Source: Gulosibacter molinativorax
GTDB lineage: Bacteria > Actinomycetota > Actinomycetes > Actinomycetales > Microbacteriaceae
Assembly: GCF_003010915.2 (NCBI RefSeq)
Contig: NZ_CP028426.1
Coordinates: 2,542,001 to 2,606,000 of the forward strand
Reading direction: 5' to 3'
DNA: 64,000 bases
Shown: positions 26,117 through 35,001 of the stretch, piece after piece
Layout of the letters: every line of letters starts with the position of its first letter
How positions within the stretch are numbered: position 1 is the first letter of the stretch
Translations under genes and position numbers: made by a program
The notes under the pieces: generated by a model
Told to the model about the DNA's origin: nothing
The model's database searches: none
Seen by the model: only the letters and a program-made list of their open reading frames with translations

Positions 26117-26938
26117 ATGCGAGCACCACTTCAAGGACGAACCTTGCTCATCTCCGGCGGCAGCCGCGGCATCGGACTCTCGATCGCGCTGCGCGCGGCG
26201 GCCGATGGCGCCAACGTAGCCCTGATCGCCAAAACCGCAGATCCGCATCCCAAACTCGAAGGCACGGTCTTCACCGCGGCCGAAGAGATCAATGCGGCGG
26301 GCGGTCGCGCCCTGCCGATCGTCGGCGACGTGCGCGACGAAGCGAGTGTCGTGGATGCCGTGGCCAAGACGGTCGCGGAGTTCGGCGGCATCGACGTGGT
26401 CATCAACAATGCCTCGGCGATCAATCTCACCGGTTCCGCCGAGATCGAGATGAAGCGTTACGACCTCATGCATCAGATCAATACGCGCGGCACCTTCCTC
26501 CTGACCCGCACGGCGCTGCCGCACCTGGCGCAGTCTGCCGACCCGCGCATCCTGAGCCTGTCGCCGCCGCTAAATCTCTCGGAGAAGTGGCTCGGCGCCT
26601 ACCCGGCGTACATGCTCGCAAAGTATGGCATGACCCTCGCGGCTCTCGGGATCGGTGCCGAGACGGGCATCCCCGCGGCGTGCCTGTGGCCGCGAACGAC
26701 GATTCAGACCGCCGCGGTGCAGAACGTGCTGGGCGGAGATGAGGTCTTCCGCCGCTCCCGCACGCCCGAGATTTACGCGGATGCGTCGCACGCGCTGCTC
26801 TCGGGGGATGCCTCGGCAATGGCGGGCAAGACGCTGTTCTGCGAGGACGTACTCAAGAACGCCGGGGTGACTGACTTTTCGCAGTACTCCCCCGGCGTCC
26901 CGGAGTCGGAGCTATTCCCCGACGCGTTTGTTGGCTAG
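26117..26938 (+). CDS. SDR-family oxidoreductase (HSDL2-like)
   Basis: 273 residues. Rossmann motif GGSRGIG (about residues 13-19), INNASA, and catalytic Tyr-x(3)-Lys as YMLAK. A long loop after the first strand and the ending PNA-like ETGIPAACLWPRTTIQTAAV resemble the hydroxysteroid-dehydrogenase-like-2 group, whose substrate is unknown. I start at ATG 26117: the protein then begins with the fold, and TAACAT (26104-26109) seven bases upstream suggests a leaderless mRNA. ATGs at 26066 and 26096 are alternatives. It is divergent from metQ. Confidence 0.85.
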   Translation: MRAPLQGRTLLISGGSRGIGLSIALRAAADGANVALIAKTADPHPKLEGTVFTAAEEINAAGGRALPIVGDVRDEASVVDAVAKTVAEFGGIDVVINNASAINLTGSAEIEMKRYDLMHQINTRGTFLLTRTALPHLAQSADPRILSLSPPLNLSEKWLGAYPAYMLAKYGMTLAALGIGAETGIPAACLWPRTTIQTAAVQNVLGGDEVFRRSRTPEIYADASHALLSGDASAMAGKTLFCEDVLKNAGVTDFSQYSPGVPESELFPDAFVG

Positions 26939-26962
26939 CGGTCGTCCGCTGCCCCATCGGCA

Positions 26963-27033
26963 GAAAATTGTGCACGTATGTGCAGAGCGCTCGGCGTGTC
27001 GCCGCGTGTCGTGCTCAGACGTGCACAGTTTTC
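26963..27033. repeat. ~70-base hairpin repeat, copy 1 (between convergent genes)
   Basis: Arms GAAAATTGTGCACGT (26963-26977) and 27019-27033 pair with one mismatch. The loop region contains CGGCGTGTCGCCGCGTGTC, identical to copy 2 at 29333-29402. It lies between the convergent SDR and MFS genes. Confidence 0.8.
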
Positions 27034-27080
27034 TCGAGGCACTCCTCATGAGCGTCTTGTTGGCTAGCAGCCGTTACCGG

Positions 27081-28568
27081 CTAGGCCGAGGTGCTGACCA
27101 TCCCCGTTTCGGTGCGCTCGGGCGCACGAGTGGTGGATTCGACCACCTCAGGCTCGCGCTTCGCGCTCTTGATCGTGAACGAAAGAATTATCGCGACGAC
27201 CGCGAGCACACCACCGACGATGAACGGTAGGCGGACCGCATCCTCAACTGTGCCGAAGATCGACTGGCCAATCCCAAACGCGGTGAGGAATAGCGCGGTT
27301 CCGACCGCACCCGCCAGCTGCTGCAGCGTGTTGACGATCGCGGATCCGTGACCGTACAGCTCGCTCGGCAGGGAGCCGAGCGAGTGCGTCATCATCGATG
27401 ACATCACTAGCGCCATGCCCGCACCGAAAATGGTGTGGAACATGATCACGGTCCACAGCGCAGTGTCGGCACCGGAGGTCGCAAGGCCCCACTGGCCGAT
27501 CGCCAAGAGGAACGTGCCCGGAATCACGAGCGGCTTCGGGCCGTGCTTGTCGTAGATGCGGCCGGCGATGGGCGAGATGACGGCCTGGATGAGACCGCCG
27601 GCGAGGAGCGAAAGCCCGACAGTCGCCGTGTTGAGGCCGAGGCCGTTCTCAAGGTAGATGGGCAGGACCACAGTCGAACCGAGCATGGTGCCGAATGCGA
27701 TGCCGATGATGATCAGGCTGCGGCTGAAGGTGCCATTCTTGAACGGAGTGAGGTTGAGCAGTGGCGCGCCGCCGCTGCGGACGAGGGAGTTCTGGCGAAC
27801 CACAAAGATCCACAGCGCGGCGATGCCCACCACGAGCGCGATGAGGGGCACGTAGTTACCCTCGCCGATCAACGAGATGCTGGAAACACCGTAGACGAAG
27901 CCGCCGAAGCCGATGACCGAAAGCAAGATGGACACGGCATCGAGGCGACCCGCCGGCTGACCCTTGCCACCCGGAAGCGCAAGCACGCCGACGAAGAATG
28001 CCACCACGGCAAACGCGAGCATGCCCCAGAAGAGTGCGTGCCACGACCACGCCTCAATGACGAGGCCGGCGACGGTAGGGCCAACCGCGGGACCAACCGA
28101 AATCACAACCGAGTTGAGCCCCATGATCGACCCACGGTGTTGTGCGGGGATGAGGCGTAGCGAGGTCGTCATCAACAGCGGCATGATCACCGCGGTGCCG
28201 AGCGCCTGCACGATACGGGCGAGCAGCATCGTCTCGAACGAGGTTGCAAGCGCTGCGATGAGCGTCCCGACCGCGAACAGCGCGATTGCCCAAAGGAACA
28301 GGGTTCTCGTGCCGAAGCGCTGCATCAGGTACCCAGTCAGCGGAATGCAGATCGCCATCGTGAGCAGGAACGCGGTGGTAAACCAGCCAGCTGACGCTGC
28401 AGAAATTGAGAAGTCGCTCATGAGCGACGGGAGCGCGACGGTGAGGACGGTTTCGTTGAGAATCATCACAAACGCGGCGATCGCCAAGGTGCCAATGATG
28501 GCAACGAGTCGCCCAGTGGAGTACACCGGGGCCGCTGATGTAGCCGAGTTCTGCTCGGTCTTTGTCAT
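27081..28568 (-). CDS. DHA2-type (14-helix) MFS multidrug exporter
   Basis: 495 residues with about 14 membrane helices. DHA2 landmarks: FVMILNETVLTVALPSL (motif D1), GYLMQRFGTRTLFLWAIALF (motif A), LARIVQALGTAVIMPLL (motif B) and GPAVGPTVAGLVIEAWSWHA (motif C, the antiporter signature). It is a proton-driven drug exporter of the EmrB/QacA group; the drug cannot be predicted. It faces a TetR regulator across 100 bases. The pair is bracketed by two copies of the hairpin repeat. Confidence 0.92.
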   Translation of the reverse strand: MTKTEQNSATSAAPVYSTGRLVAIIGTLAIAAFVMILNETVLTVALPSLMSDFSISAASAGWFTTAFLLTMAICIPLTGYLMQRFGTRTLFLWAIALFAVGTLIAALATSFETMLLARIVQALGTAVIMPLLMTTSLRLIPAQHRGSIMGLNSVVISVGPAVGPTVAGLVIEAWSWHALFWGMLAFAVVAFFVGVLALPGGKGQPAGRLDAVSILLSVIGFGGFVYGVSSISLIGEGNYVPLIALVVGIAALWIFVVRQNSLVRSGGAPLLNLTPFKNGTFSRSLIIIGIAFGTMLGSTVVLPIYLENGLGLNTATVGLSLLAGGLIQAVISPIAGRIYDKHGPKPLVIPGTFLLAIGQWGLATSGADTALWTVIMFHTIFGAGMALVMSSMMTHSLGSLPSELYGHGSAIVNTLQQLAGAVGTALFLTAFGIGQSIFGTVEDAVRLPFIVGGVLAVVAIILSFTIKSAKREPEVVESTTRAPERTETGMVSTSA

Positions 28569-28613
28569 ATGGGTCTTCCTTCAAGTTTTGCGAATACCCA
28601 AGTATGGCACGGT

Positions 28614-28637
28614 GTGACAGGTTGTCGTAAGATGACA
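28614..28637. promoter_or_regulatory. Possible TetR operator between MFS exporter and TetR gene
   Basis: TGACA occurs at 28614-28618 and 28633-28637. TGTC (28623-28626) and GACA (28634-28637) form a small inverted repeat with seven bases between them. The arms are short, so this is a weak call based mainly on position. Confidence 0.3.
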
Positions 28638-28668
28638 TTGCGAATTTTTTTGAAACGGACGTGAAACA

Positions 28669-29277
28669 ATGACCGCCATGACCACCGACGGAACCTCGCT
28701 CACCGAACGCCGTCGCGCTCAAACCACCAATGAAATTCACCTTGCGGCGATGACCATCTTCGAGAAGCAGGGGGTGGATGCGACGACCGTCGCTGAGATT
28801 GCGGATGCAGCTGGCATTTCCTCGCGTACGTTCTTTCGCTACTTCGATAACAAGGAACACGCGGGTATCCCGGGACAGGTCGGGTTGCGGATGCGCGTCG
28901 AGAAGTTTGCGCCGATCGATGATTCGCCGAATCACGTGCTCAAACAGATCGAGTCACTGTTCGAATCGGAGATCGAATTCGCGGGGGATCTTGGCGAAGA
29001 CTCCCTGCGCGTCGCAAAACTGGTCGCTGGTGAGCCGGCGCTTCGCGAGGAAGCGGCGGCTCAGTTGCAGCGCATCGCAAAATCTCTCGAGGCCCAGCTA
29101 CGTGAACACTGCCCGTCACTCAACCGGTCCACCACGATACTGATCACGAATCTCGCGATCACGACGTGGCAGACCAGTTGGGAATCGCTCGGGCAGCGCT
29201 CCATTGCTGGCGAGCGCGTCTCCGCAATCGACAACTACCGTGAGCACTGCGAAATGCTGCGGAGCATCCTGCGCTAG
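28669..29277 (+). CDS. TetR-family regulator
   Basis: 202 residues. The N-terminal helix-turn-helix is canonical (EIHLAAMTIFEKQGVDATTV, then AEIADAAGISSRTFFRYFDN). The C-terminal part (residues 60-202) is an all-helical ligand-binding domain. It is divergent to the DHA2 exporter, so it most likely represses that gene until a drug binds. Two starts (28669 and 28678) are possible. Confidence 0.92.
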   Translation: MTAMTTDGTSLTERRRAQTTNEIHLAAMTIFEKQGVDATTVAEIADAAGISSRTFFRYFDNKEHAGIPGQVGLRMRVEKFAPIDDSPNHVLKQIESLFESEIEFAGDLGEDSLRVAKLVAGEPALREEAAAQLQRIAKSLEAQLREHCPSLNRSTTILITNLAITTWQTSWESLGQRSIAGERVSAIDNYREHCEMLRSILR

Positions 29278-29332
29278 CTGGGCATCGGCGCTAGCTGCGC
29301 ACCTGCGCGAGCCGGGCATCCCACCGCCACAA

Positions 29333-29402
29333 GAAAAAGTGCACGTATGAGCAGACGCGCCGGCGTGTCGCCGCGTGTCACGCTCATACGTGCACAATTT
29401 TC
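29333..29402. repeat. ~70-base hairpin repeat, copy 2 (between convergent genes)
   Basis: Perfect 14-base arms GTGCACGTATGAGC (29339-29352) and 29382-29395, flanked by A-run and T-run, with the same CGGCGTGTCGCCGCGTGTC core and orientation as copy 1. It lies between the convergent tetR and mevalonate operon ends, so it can serve as a two-way terminator. Confidence 0.85.
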
Positions 29403-29479
29403 GAGCGGTGGGTGCGGGGAGGGGACCTCCCCAGGCGGAGCAGCCCAACATGGGCGCCCCACCAGAAACTACGCAGCCC

Positions 29480-30634
29480 CTAGCTGTTCGCCTCGTACTG
29501 GCGCGCGCCGCCGCGGATGCCCGCGAAGCGGTACGGCGCGTTGGTCACGCGCGGATTCTCGACGTCCACGCCGCTCGGCAGCACCCGCTCGTGCAGCTCG
29601 ACGTACTCGTCGAACGTGATCACGTTGCGCGCGGCGAGCTCAGACTGAATCGGCTCAGTGTGGATGTGGTCGCGATAGTCGTCGCGCACGACGCCGGTGA
29701 AGTACTCACCCGTGCTGCCGGAGCCGTAGCTGTAGAAACCGATGCGCTTGCCCGCGAGCTCCTCGTCATGGTGCATCAGCGAGATCAACGCCGAGTAGAT
29801 CGACGCACCGTAGGTGTTGCCGAGTTCGCGGTTGTACACGAAGCTCGCTTCGAGCACGTCCTCCGGAAGCTCGGTGCCCGTGTGCTTCGCGAGCTCGCGG
29901 TGCCCCTTGCGCGCCATCTTCGTGAACGGCTGGTGGTAGAGGAAGCGATCGATCTCAGCCACCGAGTGACCGCCGCGGGCCTGGTAGTCGTCCCACGAGC
30001 CGGTCAGCGTATCGAGGTAGGCGGAGAGCGAGAGCGCGCCGTCGACCACCGCGGTGGTCGAGTCATTCGGGCGCCAGAAGTCGTCGACGTCAGCACTGTA
30101 GATGCCGGTCTCCGGCTCGATCTCGACGAGCGCCGGGTTCGCCGACACCAGCATTGCGACCGCGCCCGCGCCCTGGGTCGGTTCGCCCGAGCCCTCGAGC
30201 TCGTACTTCGCGATGTCGCTCATCACGATGAGCACCTTCGACTCGGGCTCGCGCGCGATCACGCCGAGCGCGCTCTGCAGCGCGACCGTGCCGGCGTAGC
30301 AGGCCTGCTTGATCTCGGCGACGCGCATGGCCTTCGGCAGCCCCAGCAGGCCGTGGATGAACATCCCGCCCGACTTCGACTGGTCGACGCCCGTTTCGGT
30401 TGCGAAAAGGAGCGAGCGGATGCCGTCGGTCCCGGTACGCTCGAGCAGTCGCGCGGCCGCGGTCGCACCCATCGTGATCGGATCTTCATCCGCCGCCGGA
30501 ACGCTCATGCGCGTCTGGCCGAGGCCGATCTCGTACTTGGCGGGGTCGACACCGCGCACGCGCGCGAGCTCCGCAAGCTCCAGCACGTCGTGCGTCGCGA
30601 CGAGCTCGATGTCATCAATTCCAATTGCAACCAT
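29480..30634 (-). CDS. mvaS: Hydroxymethylglutaryl-CoA synthase
   Basis: 384 residues, the last gene of the mevalonate operon. It condenses acetyl-CoA and acetoacetyl-CoA to HMG-CoA. Thiolase-fold motifs include catalytic Cys112 in EIKQACYAGTVALQSALG, Glu80 in FATETGVDQSKSGG, and a His in RFLYHQPFTKM. GSGSTGEYFTGVV near residue 310 is typical. It begins three bases after the HMG-CoA reductase gene. Confidence 0.95.
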   Translation of the reverse strand: MVAIGIDDIELVATHDVLELAELARVRGVDPAKYEIGLGQTRMSVPAADEDPITMGATAAARLLERTGTDGIRSLLFATETGVDQSKSGGMFIHGLLGLPKAMRVAEIKQACYAGTVALQSALGVIAREPESKVLIVMSDIAKYELEGSGEPTQGAGAVAMLVSANPALVEIEPETGIYSADVDDFWRPNDSTTAVVDGALSLSAYLDTLTGSWDDYQARGGHSVAEIDRFLYHQPFTKMARKGHRELAKHTGTELPEDVLEASFVYNRELGNTYGASIYSALISLMHHDEELAGKRIGFYSYGSGSTGEYFTGVVRDDYRDHIHTEPIQSELAARNVITFDEYVELHERVLPSGVDVENPRVTNAPYRFAGIRGGARQYEANS

Positions 30635-30637
30635 TAT

Positions 30638-31687
30638 TTAGTTCCTTTCCCCGCGCTCGAGCGCAACGTGTGACCGCATGAGCTCGCCGGGATTTGTCTG
30701 GGCGGCGAGGAGCGAGAGCTCGCCGCAAAGCACGGTGGCGGCGATCATGGCCGCAAGACGCCGTGCGTTGGCGCCGGGTTCGCGCGGTTCGCGGCAACCC
30801 AGCTTCTGAAGTGCATCCTCAACCTGCTCGAGGTCCTTGCCGTTTCCGACGGTGCCGACGATGAGGTGCGGGAGCGTGCACGAAAAATAGAGGCCCTCTT
30901 CGCGGTTCTCCGCGTAGACGATGCCCTGCGAGCCTTCGACGATGTTCGCGGCATCCTGGCCCGTCGCGAGGTAGAAGGCGAGGAGCATGTTCGCGAAGTG
31001 CGCGTTCGCCGAGCGCACGGCGCCCGCGATCGTCGAGCCCACGAGGTTCTTGCGCACGACGATGTCAGTGATCTGCTGCGCGGTGCTGCGCAGCTTCGAC
31101 TCGACGATGTCGTGCGGAATCAGGATCTCGGCCACGACGCGCTTGCCGCGCCCGAGGATGCCGTTCACCGAGGTGGCCTTCTTGTCGGAGCAGAAGTTGC
31201 CCGAAACCGAGCCGTACTCGAGCCCGAGATCCCAAGACAGGATGAGGTTCATCAGCGAGTCGGCGGCCTGGGTGACCATGTTGTGGCCGGAGGCGTCGCC
31301 CGTCGTGAACGCGAAACGAATAAACAGCAGGTTGCCGACGATTTCCTCGTGGATCTCGATCAGCCTCGCGAAGCGGCTCTGGGCAGTTACGACCTCGTGC
31401 AGCTCGGCCTCGCGTTCGCGGATGCGCGACATCGCTTCGTAGGCATGGGCGGCATCGCGCGCAATAAAGAGGGATGAGCGGGTCATGCGTTCGTCGACGA
31501 CGGTCGCGCGGATGCCGCCCTCGACCAGGCGCGAGACGCGCGCGCCGCGGCCGACCGACGGCCACAGCGGGGTCTCGTAGGTCGCAAGCGGTACCTTGAT
31601 CTCTTCGTCGATCGCGTTGCCGCTGATGCGGATGGGACCTACCCAGCTCGACGGAATCCCGGTGACGAATTGTTCGTGCTTGCTCAA
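30638..31687 (-). CDS. Hydroxymethylglutaryl-CoA reductase
   Basis: 349 residues. It reduces HMG-CoA to mevalonate, probably with NADPH. Family motifs: ATYETPLWPSVGRGA (catalytic Glu), FTTGDASGHNMVTQAAD (cofactor), CSDKKATSVNGILGRGKRV (catalytic Lys), TGQDAANIVEGSQG (catalytic Asp) and MRSH near the C-terminus (His). Its length and motifs resemble the Streptomyces enzymes from mevalonate clusters. It overlaps fni by four bases. Confidence 0.95.
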   Translation of the reverse strand: MSKHEQFVTGIPSSWVGPIRISGNAIDEEIKVPLATYETPLWPSVGRGARVSRLVEGGIRATVVDERMTRSSLFIARDAAHAYEAMSRIREREAELHEVVTAQSRFARLIEIHEEIVGNLLFIRFAFTTGDASGHNMVTQAADSLMNLILSWDLGLEYGSVSGNFCSDKKATSVNGILGRGKRVVAEILIPHDIVESKLRSTAQQITDIVVRKNLVGSTIAGAVRSANAHFANMLLAFYLATGQDAANIVEGSQGIVYAENREEGLYFSCTLPHLIVGTVGNGKDLEQVEDALQKLGCREPREPGANARRLAAMIAATVLCGELSLLAAQTNPGELMRSHVALERGERN

Positions 31688-32895
31688 CGTTTCTCCTCGG
31701 TGCTGGTAACTCCGGTGTTGGAAACACCGGTGCTGGTCGCGCGCGCGTCGCTGCGGTGCGACAGCACCGTGACATCGATGCCGCGCAGGGTGGCAAATTC
31801 GTGGAGGCGGCCGCGCACGAGCAGGTCGGTCGTGGCGAGCTCGCGCGGGGATGCGGCCCCCAGCATCGCGTGCAGCATGCGGATCTGCTCGAGCCAGCTG
31901 GCGATCTCGGCGGTTAGATCCTCAGGCGTGCCCTCGAGTGCGGGCAGCAGGAACGGCCCTGCGACGCCGACGGCGCGCGCGCCGAGCGCGAGGGCCTTGA
32001 CCACGTCGAGGGGATGCCGCACCCCGCCCGACGCGAGCAGGTTCGGGAAGTGGGTCGGCGCATCCAGCAGGCAGGCCGCCGCCGACTGGCCGAAGCTGCC
32101 GAGGTACCCAAACGCATCCCCGCCGCGCGCGCTCTCGATGCGGGCAAAGTTCGTGCCGCCCGAGCCCGAGACGTCGGCGATGTGCACGCCGACCTCGCGC
32201 AGCTGCTGCAGCGTGCGGCGGCTCAGGCCGAAGCCGACTTCCTTGACGATGACGGGTACCGAGGTCGCGGCGACCGTGCGTTCCACCCCACGCAGCCAGT
32301 TGGAGAACTCGCGACTGCCCTCGGGCATGATCGTCTCCTGCACCGCGTTAAGGTGCAGCTGAAGGGCGTTCGCCTCGAGGAGGTCGACTGCGCGCTGGCC
32401 GTGATCGGCTGGGCGGCCCGCGCCGACGTTCGCCATCACGAAGCCGTTCGGGTTTTCCTCGCGGATGACGCGGAAGCTCGCAGCCGTGGACGGGTCGTCG
32501 ATCGCGATGCCGACCGAGCCGGATGCGATGGGCACGTCGGTCTCGCGCGCCGCGATTGCGAGAGCGCGGTTGACGCGCATCGCAGTCTCGGCGCCGCCAG
32601 TCATGCCGTTGATGTAGAGCGGGGCCTGCCAGGTCCAGTCCGCAACCTTGGTGGTGAGGTCGACCGCGGCAACATTGATCGCGTCGAGCGCGTGGTGCAG
32701 GAACTCGAGGTCGTCGAACTCGCTCGGTCGCGGCGGATGCGCGGCGACTTCCGGCGCGGACGGCCGCGGGGTCTGTATCTCCCGTCGCTGCTCGGCGGCG
32801 AGACGGATGTGGTCTTCCTTGCGCGCCGAAGCACGCGCGACGGCGCGCTGGATTTCCGCGTTGGTCGGCGCGGACTTGGGTGAGGGGTTAGTCAT
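31684..32895 (-). CDS. fni: Type 2 isopentenyl-diphosphate isomerase (FMN-dependent)
   Basis: 403 residues. It interconverts IPP and DMAPP using reduced FMN. Signatures: RKEDHIRLA at the N-terminus (substrate Arg/Lys/His), INGMTGG, VGAGRPADHGQRAVDL, LQLHLNAVQE (Gln/Glu at the metal site), VIVKEVGFGLSR and SGSGGTNFARIE for FMN phosphate. I start at ATG 32895, eight bases inside the previous gene, rather than 32934. The C-terminus carries a 15-base duplication array (31694-31738) giving NTGVTSTE-like repeats. Confidence 0.93.
   Translation of the reverse strand: MTNPSPKSAPTNAEIQRAVARASARKEDHIRLAAEQRREIQTPRPSAPEVAAHPPRPSEFDDLEFLHHALDAINVAAVDLTTKVADWTWQAPLYINGMTGGAETAMRVNRALAIAARETDVPIASGSVGIAIDDPSTAASFRVIREENPNGFVMANVGAGRPADHGQRAVDLLEANALQLHLNAVQETIMPEGSREFSNWLRGVERTVAATSVPVIVKEVGFGLSRRTLQQLREVGVHIADVSGSGGTNFARIESARGGDAFGYLGSFGQSAAACLLDAPTHFPNLLASGGVRHPLDVVKALALGARAVGVAGPFLLPALEGTPEDLTAEIASWLEQIRMLHAMLGAASPRELATTDLLVRGRLHEFATLRGIDVTVLSHRSDARATSTGVSNTGVTSTEEKR
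31694..31738. repeat. Three tandem 15-base units at the 3' end of fni
   Basis: Units 31694-31708, 31709-31723 and 31724-31738 share CGGTG.TGG. They lie ten bases before the stop and extend the C-terminus by short Ser/Thr/Gly/Val repeats. Confidence 0.7.
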
Positions 32896-34036
32896 TTGGG
32901 CCGCCCGCCTGTGGTTCTGCGTTCTGCGTGCCAACTGCCGGATACACGCCTAGGCCGAGCGGACGGACTCCCGCGGCCTCCCACTCGCGCAAGATTGCCT
33001 CGCGATCGGAGTCCGGACCGGCGAACACGATCCCGCAGTCTCCCCCACCGGCGCCCGACGGCTTCGCCGCGGCATCGTGGGATTCCGCGATCTCGCACAA
33101 CGTGCGCAGCTTCTCGGTCTCGATCTGAATGCCGGTCCGTTCGCCGAGCCCCTGCAACAGAGTTCGGGCCGAGCGAACGAGCTCGAGGGTGCGCGAGGCG
33201 TCGTGCGCCTGCATCGCGGCGACCAGCGCATCCACGATCTCGCGACTGCGCGCGAGGAAATCCTCGTGGCTCGTCGACGCGATCGGTGTCTTCTTCTCGA
33301 CCCGGTTGACGAGGCGCTCGGTGGATGCGGGCGAACCCGTCCAACCCACGAGCAGCTCAAGGGTCTGCGGCTCGGGAAGCTGCGTGACACTGAAGGTATC
33401 CCAGCCGGTCGAATCGAGGTTCGCCGAGACCGTCTCGTTGCGGTCGAGGTCGCGCAGCAGCGCATCCCGATCGGGCGAGGTGTAGCGAATCCAGCCGCCG
33501 AACGTGCTCGCGGCGAGGTCGCCGCCCGAGGAGCGCGGCGAAACGCGCGCGGTCGACAGCAGGGCGAGCTTGAAACGCTCGGTGGTGGTCAGGCCGAGCT
33601 CATAGAAGTCGCCTATCGCGGCGATCGTTGCCACGACGACCGCGGCGGACGAGCCGAGGCCGAACTTGCGGCCGCTCGAGTCGTCGAGCTCGCTCTCGAT
33701 GTGCAGGTCAAAGTAGCGCGGTTCGCGGCCGCGCTCACCTCGCAGTCGCTCGGTGAGCGCGATTGCGGCCATGACGTAGTCGAAGGGCTGGTGCTCGAGC
33801 TGGATGCTGTCGTCGTCATCGCGGGTCCACACGACAGGGCGCAGGCCGTACTCGCTCGAGAACACGCGCCCAACATCATCGCTCGGGGTGAGATTGACGG
33901 TGAGGACGCGATCGACGGCGACGATCACCGAGGGCTCGCCCGGCTCAACCACGGCATATTCGCCCGCGATGTAGAGCTTGCCGGGTGCTTTCGTCTCGAT
34001 TGCCGCGTGCTTATTGGTGGTCACTTGGCTGGTCAC
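32888..34036 (-). CDS. Phosphomevalonate kinase
   Basis: 382-residue GHMP kinase. It phosphorylates mevalonate-5-phosphate. Motifs: APGKLYIAGEYAVVEPGEPS (N-terminal GHMP motif 1), RKFGLGSSAAVVVATI (ATP loop), SPRSSGGDLAASTFGG and the C-terminal KPSGAGGGDCGIVF. The placement between mvaD and fni matches the Streptomyces CL190 gene order. It overlaps mvaD by four bases. Confidence 0.93.
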   Translation of the reverse strand: MTSQVTTNKHAAIETKAPGKLYIAGEYAVVEPGEPSVIVAVDRVLTVNLTPSDDVGRVFSSEYGLRPVVWTRDDDDSIQLEHQPFDYVMAAIALTERLRGERGREPRYFDLHIESELDDSSGRKFGLGSSAAVVVATIAAIGDFYELGLTTTERFKLALLSTARVSPRSSGGDLAASTFGGWIRYTSPDRDALLRDLDRNETVSANLDSTGWDTFSVTQLPEPQTLELLVGWTGSPASTERLVNRVEKKTPIASTSHEDFLARSREIVDALVAAMQAHDASRTLELVRSARTLLQGLGERTGIQIETEKLRTLCEIAESHDAAAKPSGAGGGDCGIVFAGPDSDREAILREWEAAGVRPLGLGVYPAVGTQNAEPQAGGPND

Positions 34037-35001
34037 TGCGCCTCGCTGTCTGCAAGCAGCTCGGCACCGGGCCCGGGAGCCATGACGCGCACCTCGCCGA
34101 ACTCCGCGAGCGCCTTGGCCACCGCATCCGCATCTTCGGGACGCGAGATCGCGACCACGTTGGGGCCCGCATCCGCGGTGCCGTAGGTCTCCATACCGGC
34201 GTCACGCAGCGCGCGAATGCGGTCGAAAATGGCGATACTCTGCGGCGCAAGGTAGCGAATCGGCGGGTCACAGGCCTGAATTGCGGCGTGCATCCGCATC
34301 GCGTTGGTCTCGGTGATGCGGCCAATGCGCGTGAAGTCGCCGTCGGCGCACGCCTCGATCATCGACTCGAGCGCCTCCTCGGTCGTCGTGATCCAGCCTT
34401 GGTGGTACGGCGAGGTGGCCGCGGTGCGCTTCATCGCCTCGCGACTCGAAACTTCCTTCTGGCGGGCCTGCACGACGACCACGATCATCCGCATGTCGGG
34501 AGCATCGATCGCCTCGGCGACGGAGGTCTCGTCGTCGCCCGCCCTCCACACGGCGAAGTGCGGGATGATCGACCGCGTTGCCGAGCCCGAGCCGCGGCGC
34601 GCGAGGCGGCTCACGTCGGCTGGCTCGAGCGAGAGGCCGTATGCCTTCGAGGTCGCGAGCGCGAGCGCGGCGAAGCCGGAGGCCGAGGATGCGAGGCCCG
34701 CTGCCGTGGGCCCCTCGTTCTTCGACCGCACGGCGGCGAACTCGCGCACGCCCGAGCGCTCCCGGACGAGGTCGAGGAACTCCGCGACGCGACGCAGCGG
34801 CTCGTCGGTGACGACCTCGCCGCCGAGCTCGAACGTGTCGGCGCTCGCATCCGGCTGCCGCTCGACGGTGGTGACGGTCGGGAAATCGTCGAGCGTCATC
34901 GACATGCTGCCGGTGAGCGGCAGCATGAGCGTCGAATCGCGCTTACCCCAGTACTTGACGAGCGCGATGTTGGGGTACGCGCGGGCCGTCGCCGTGGTCA
35001 T
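34033..35001 (-). CDS. mvaD: Diphosphomevalonate decarboxylase
   Basis: 322 residues. It converts mevalonate diphosphate to IPP with ATP and release of CO2. Motifs: YPNIALVKYWGKRD (the YWGK signature), LPLTGSMSMTLDDF, TAAGLASSASGFAALA (phosphate loop), SGSATRSIIPHFAVW (Arg/Ser at the substrate site) and TADAGPNVVAI (catalytic Asp). It overlaps both neighbours by four bases. Confidence 0.95.
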   Translation of the reverse strand: MTTATARAYPNIALVKYWGKRDSTLMLPLTGSMSMTLDDFPTVTTVERQPDASADTFELGGEVVTDEPLRRVAEFLDLVRERSGVREFAAVRSKNEGPTAAGLASSASGFAALALATSKAYGLSLEPADVSRLARRGSGSATRSIIPHFAVWRAGDDETSVAEAIDAPDMRMIVVVVQARQKEVSSREAMKRTAATSPYHQGWITTTEEALESMIEACADGDFTRIGRITETNAMRMHAAIQACDPPIRYLAPQSIAIFDRIRALRDAGMETYGTADAGPNVVAISRPEDADAVAKALAEFGEVRVMAPGPGAELLADSEAQ

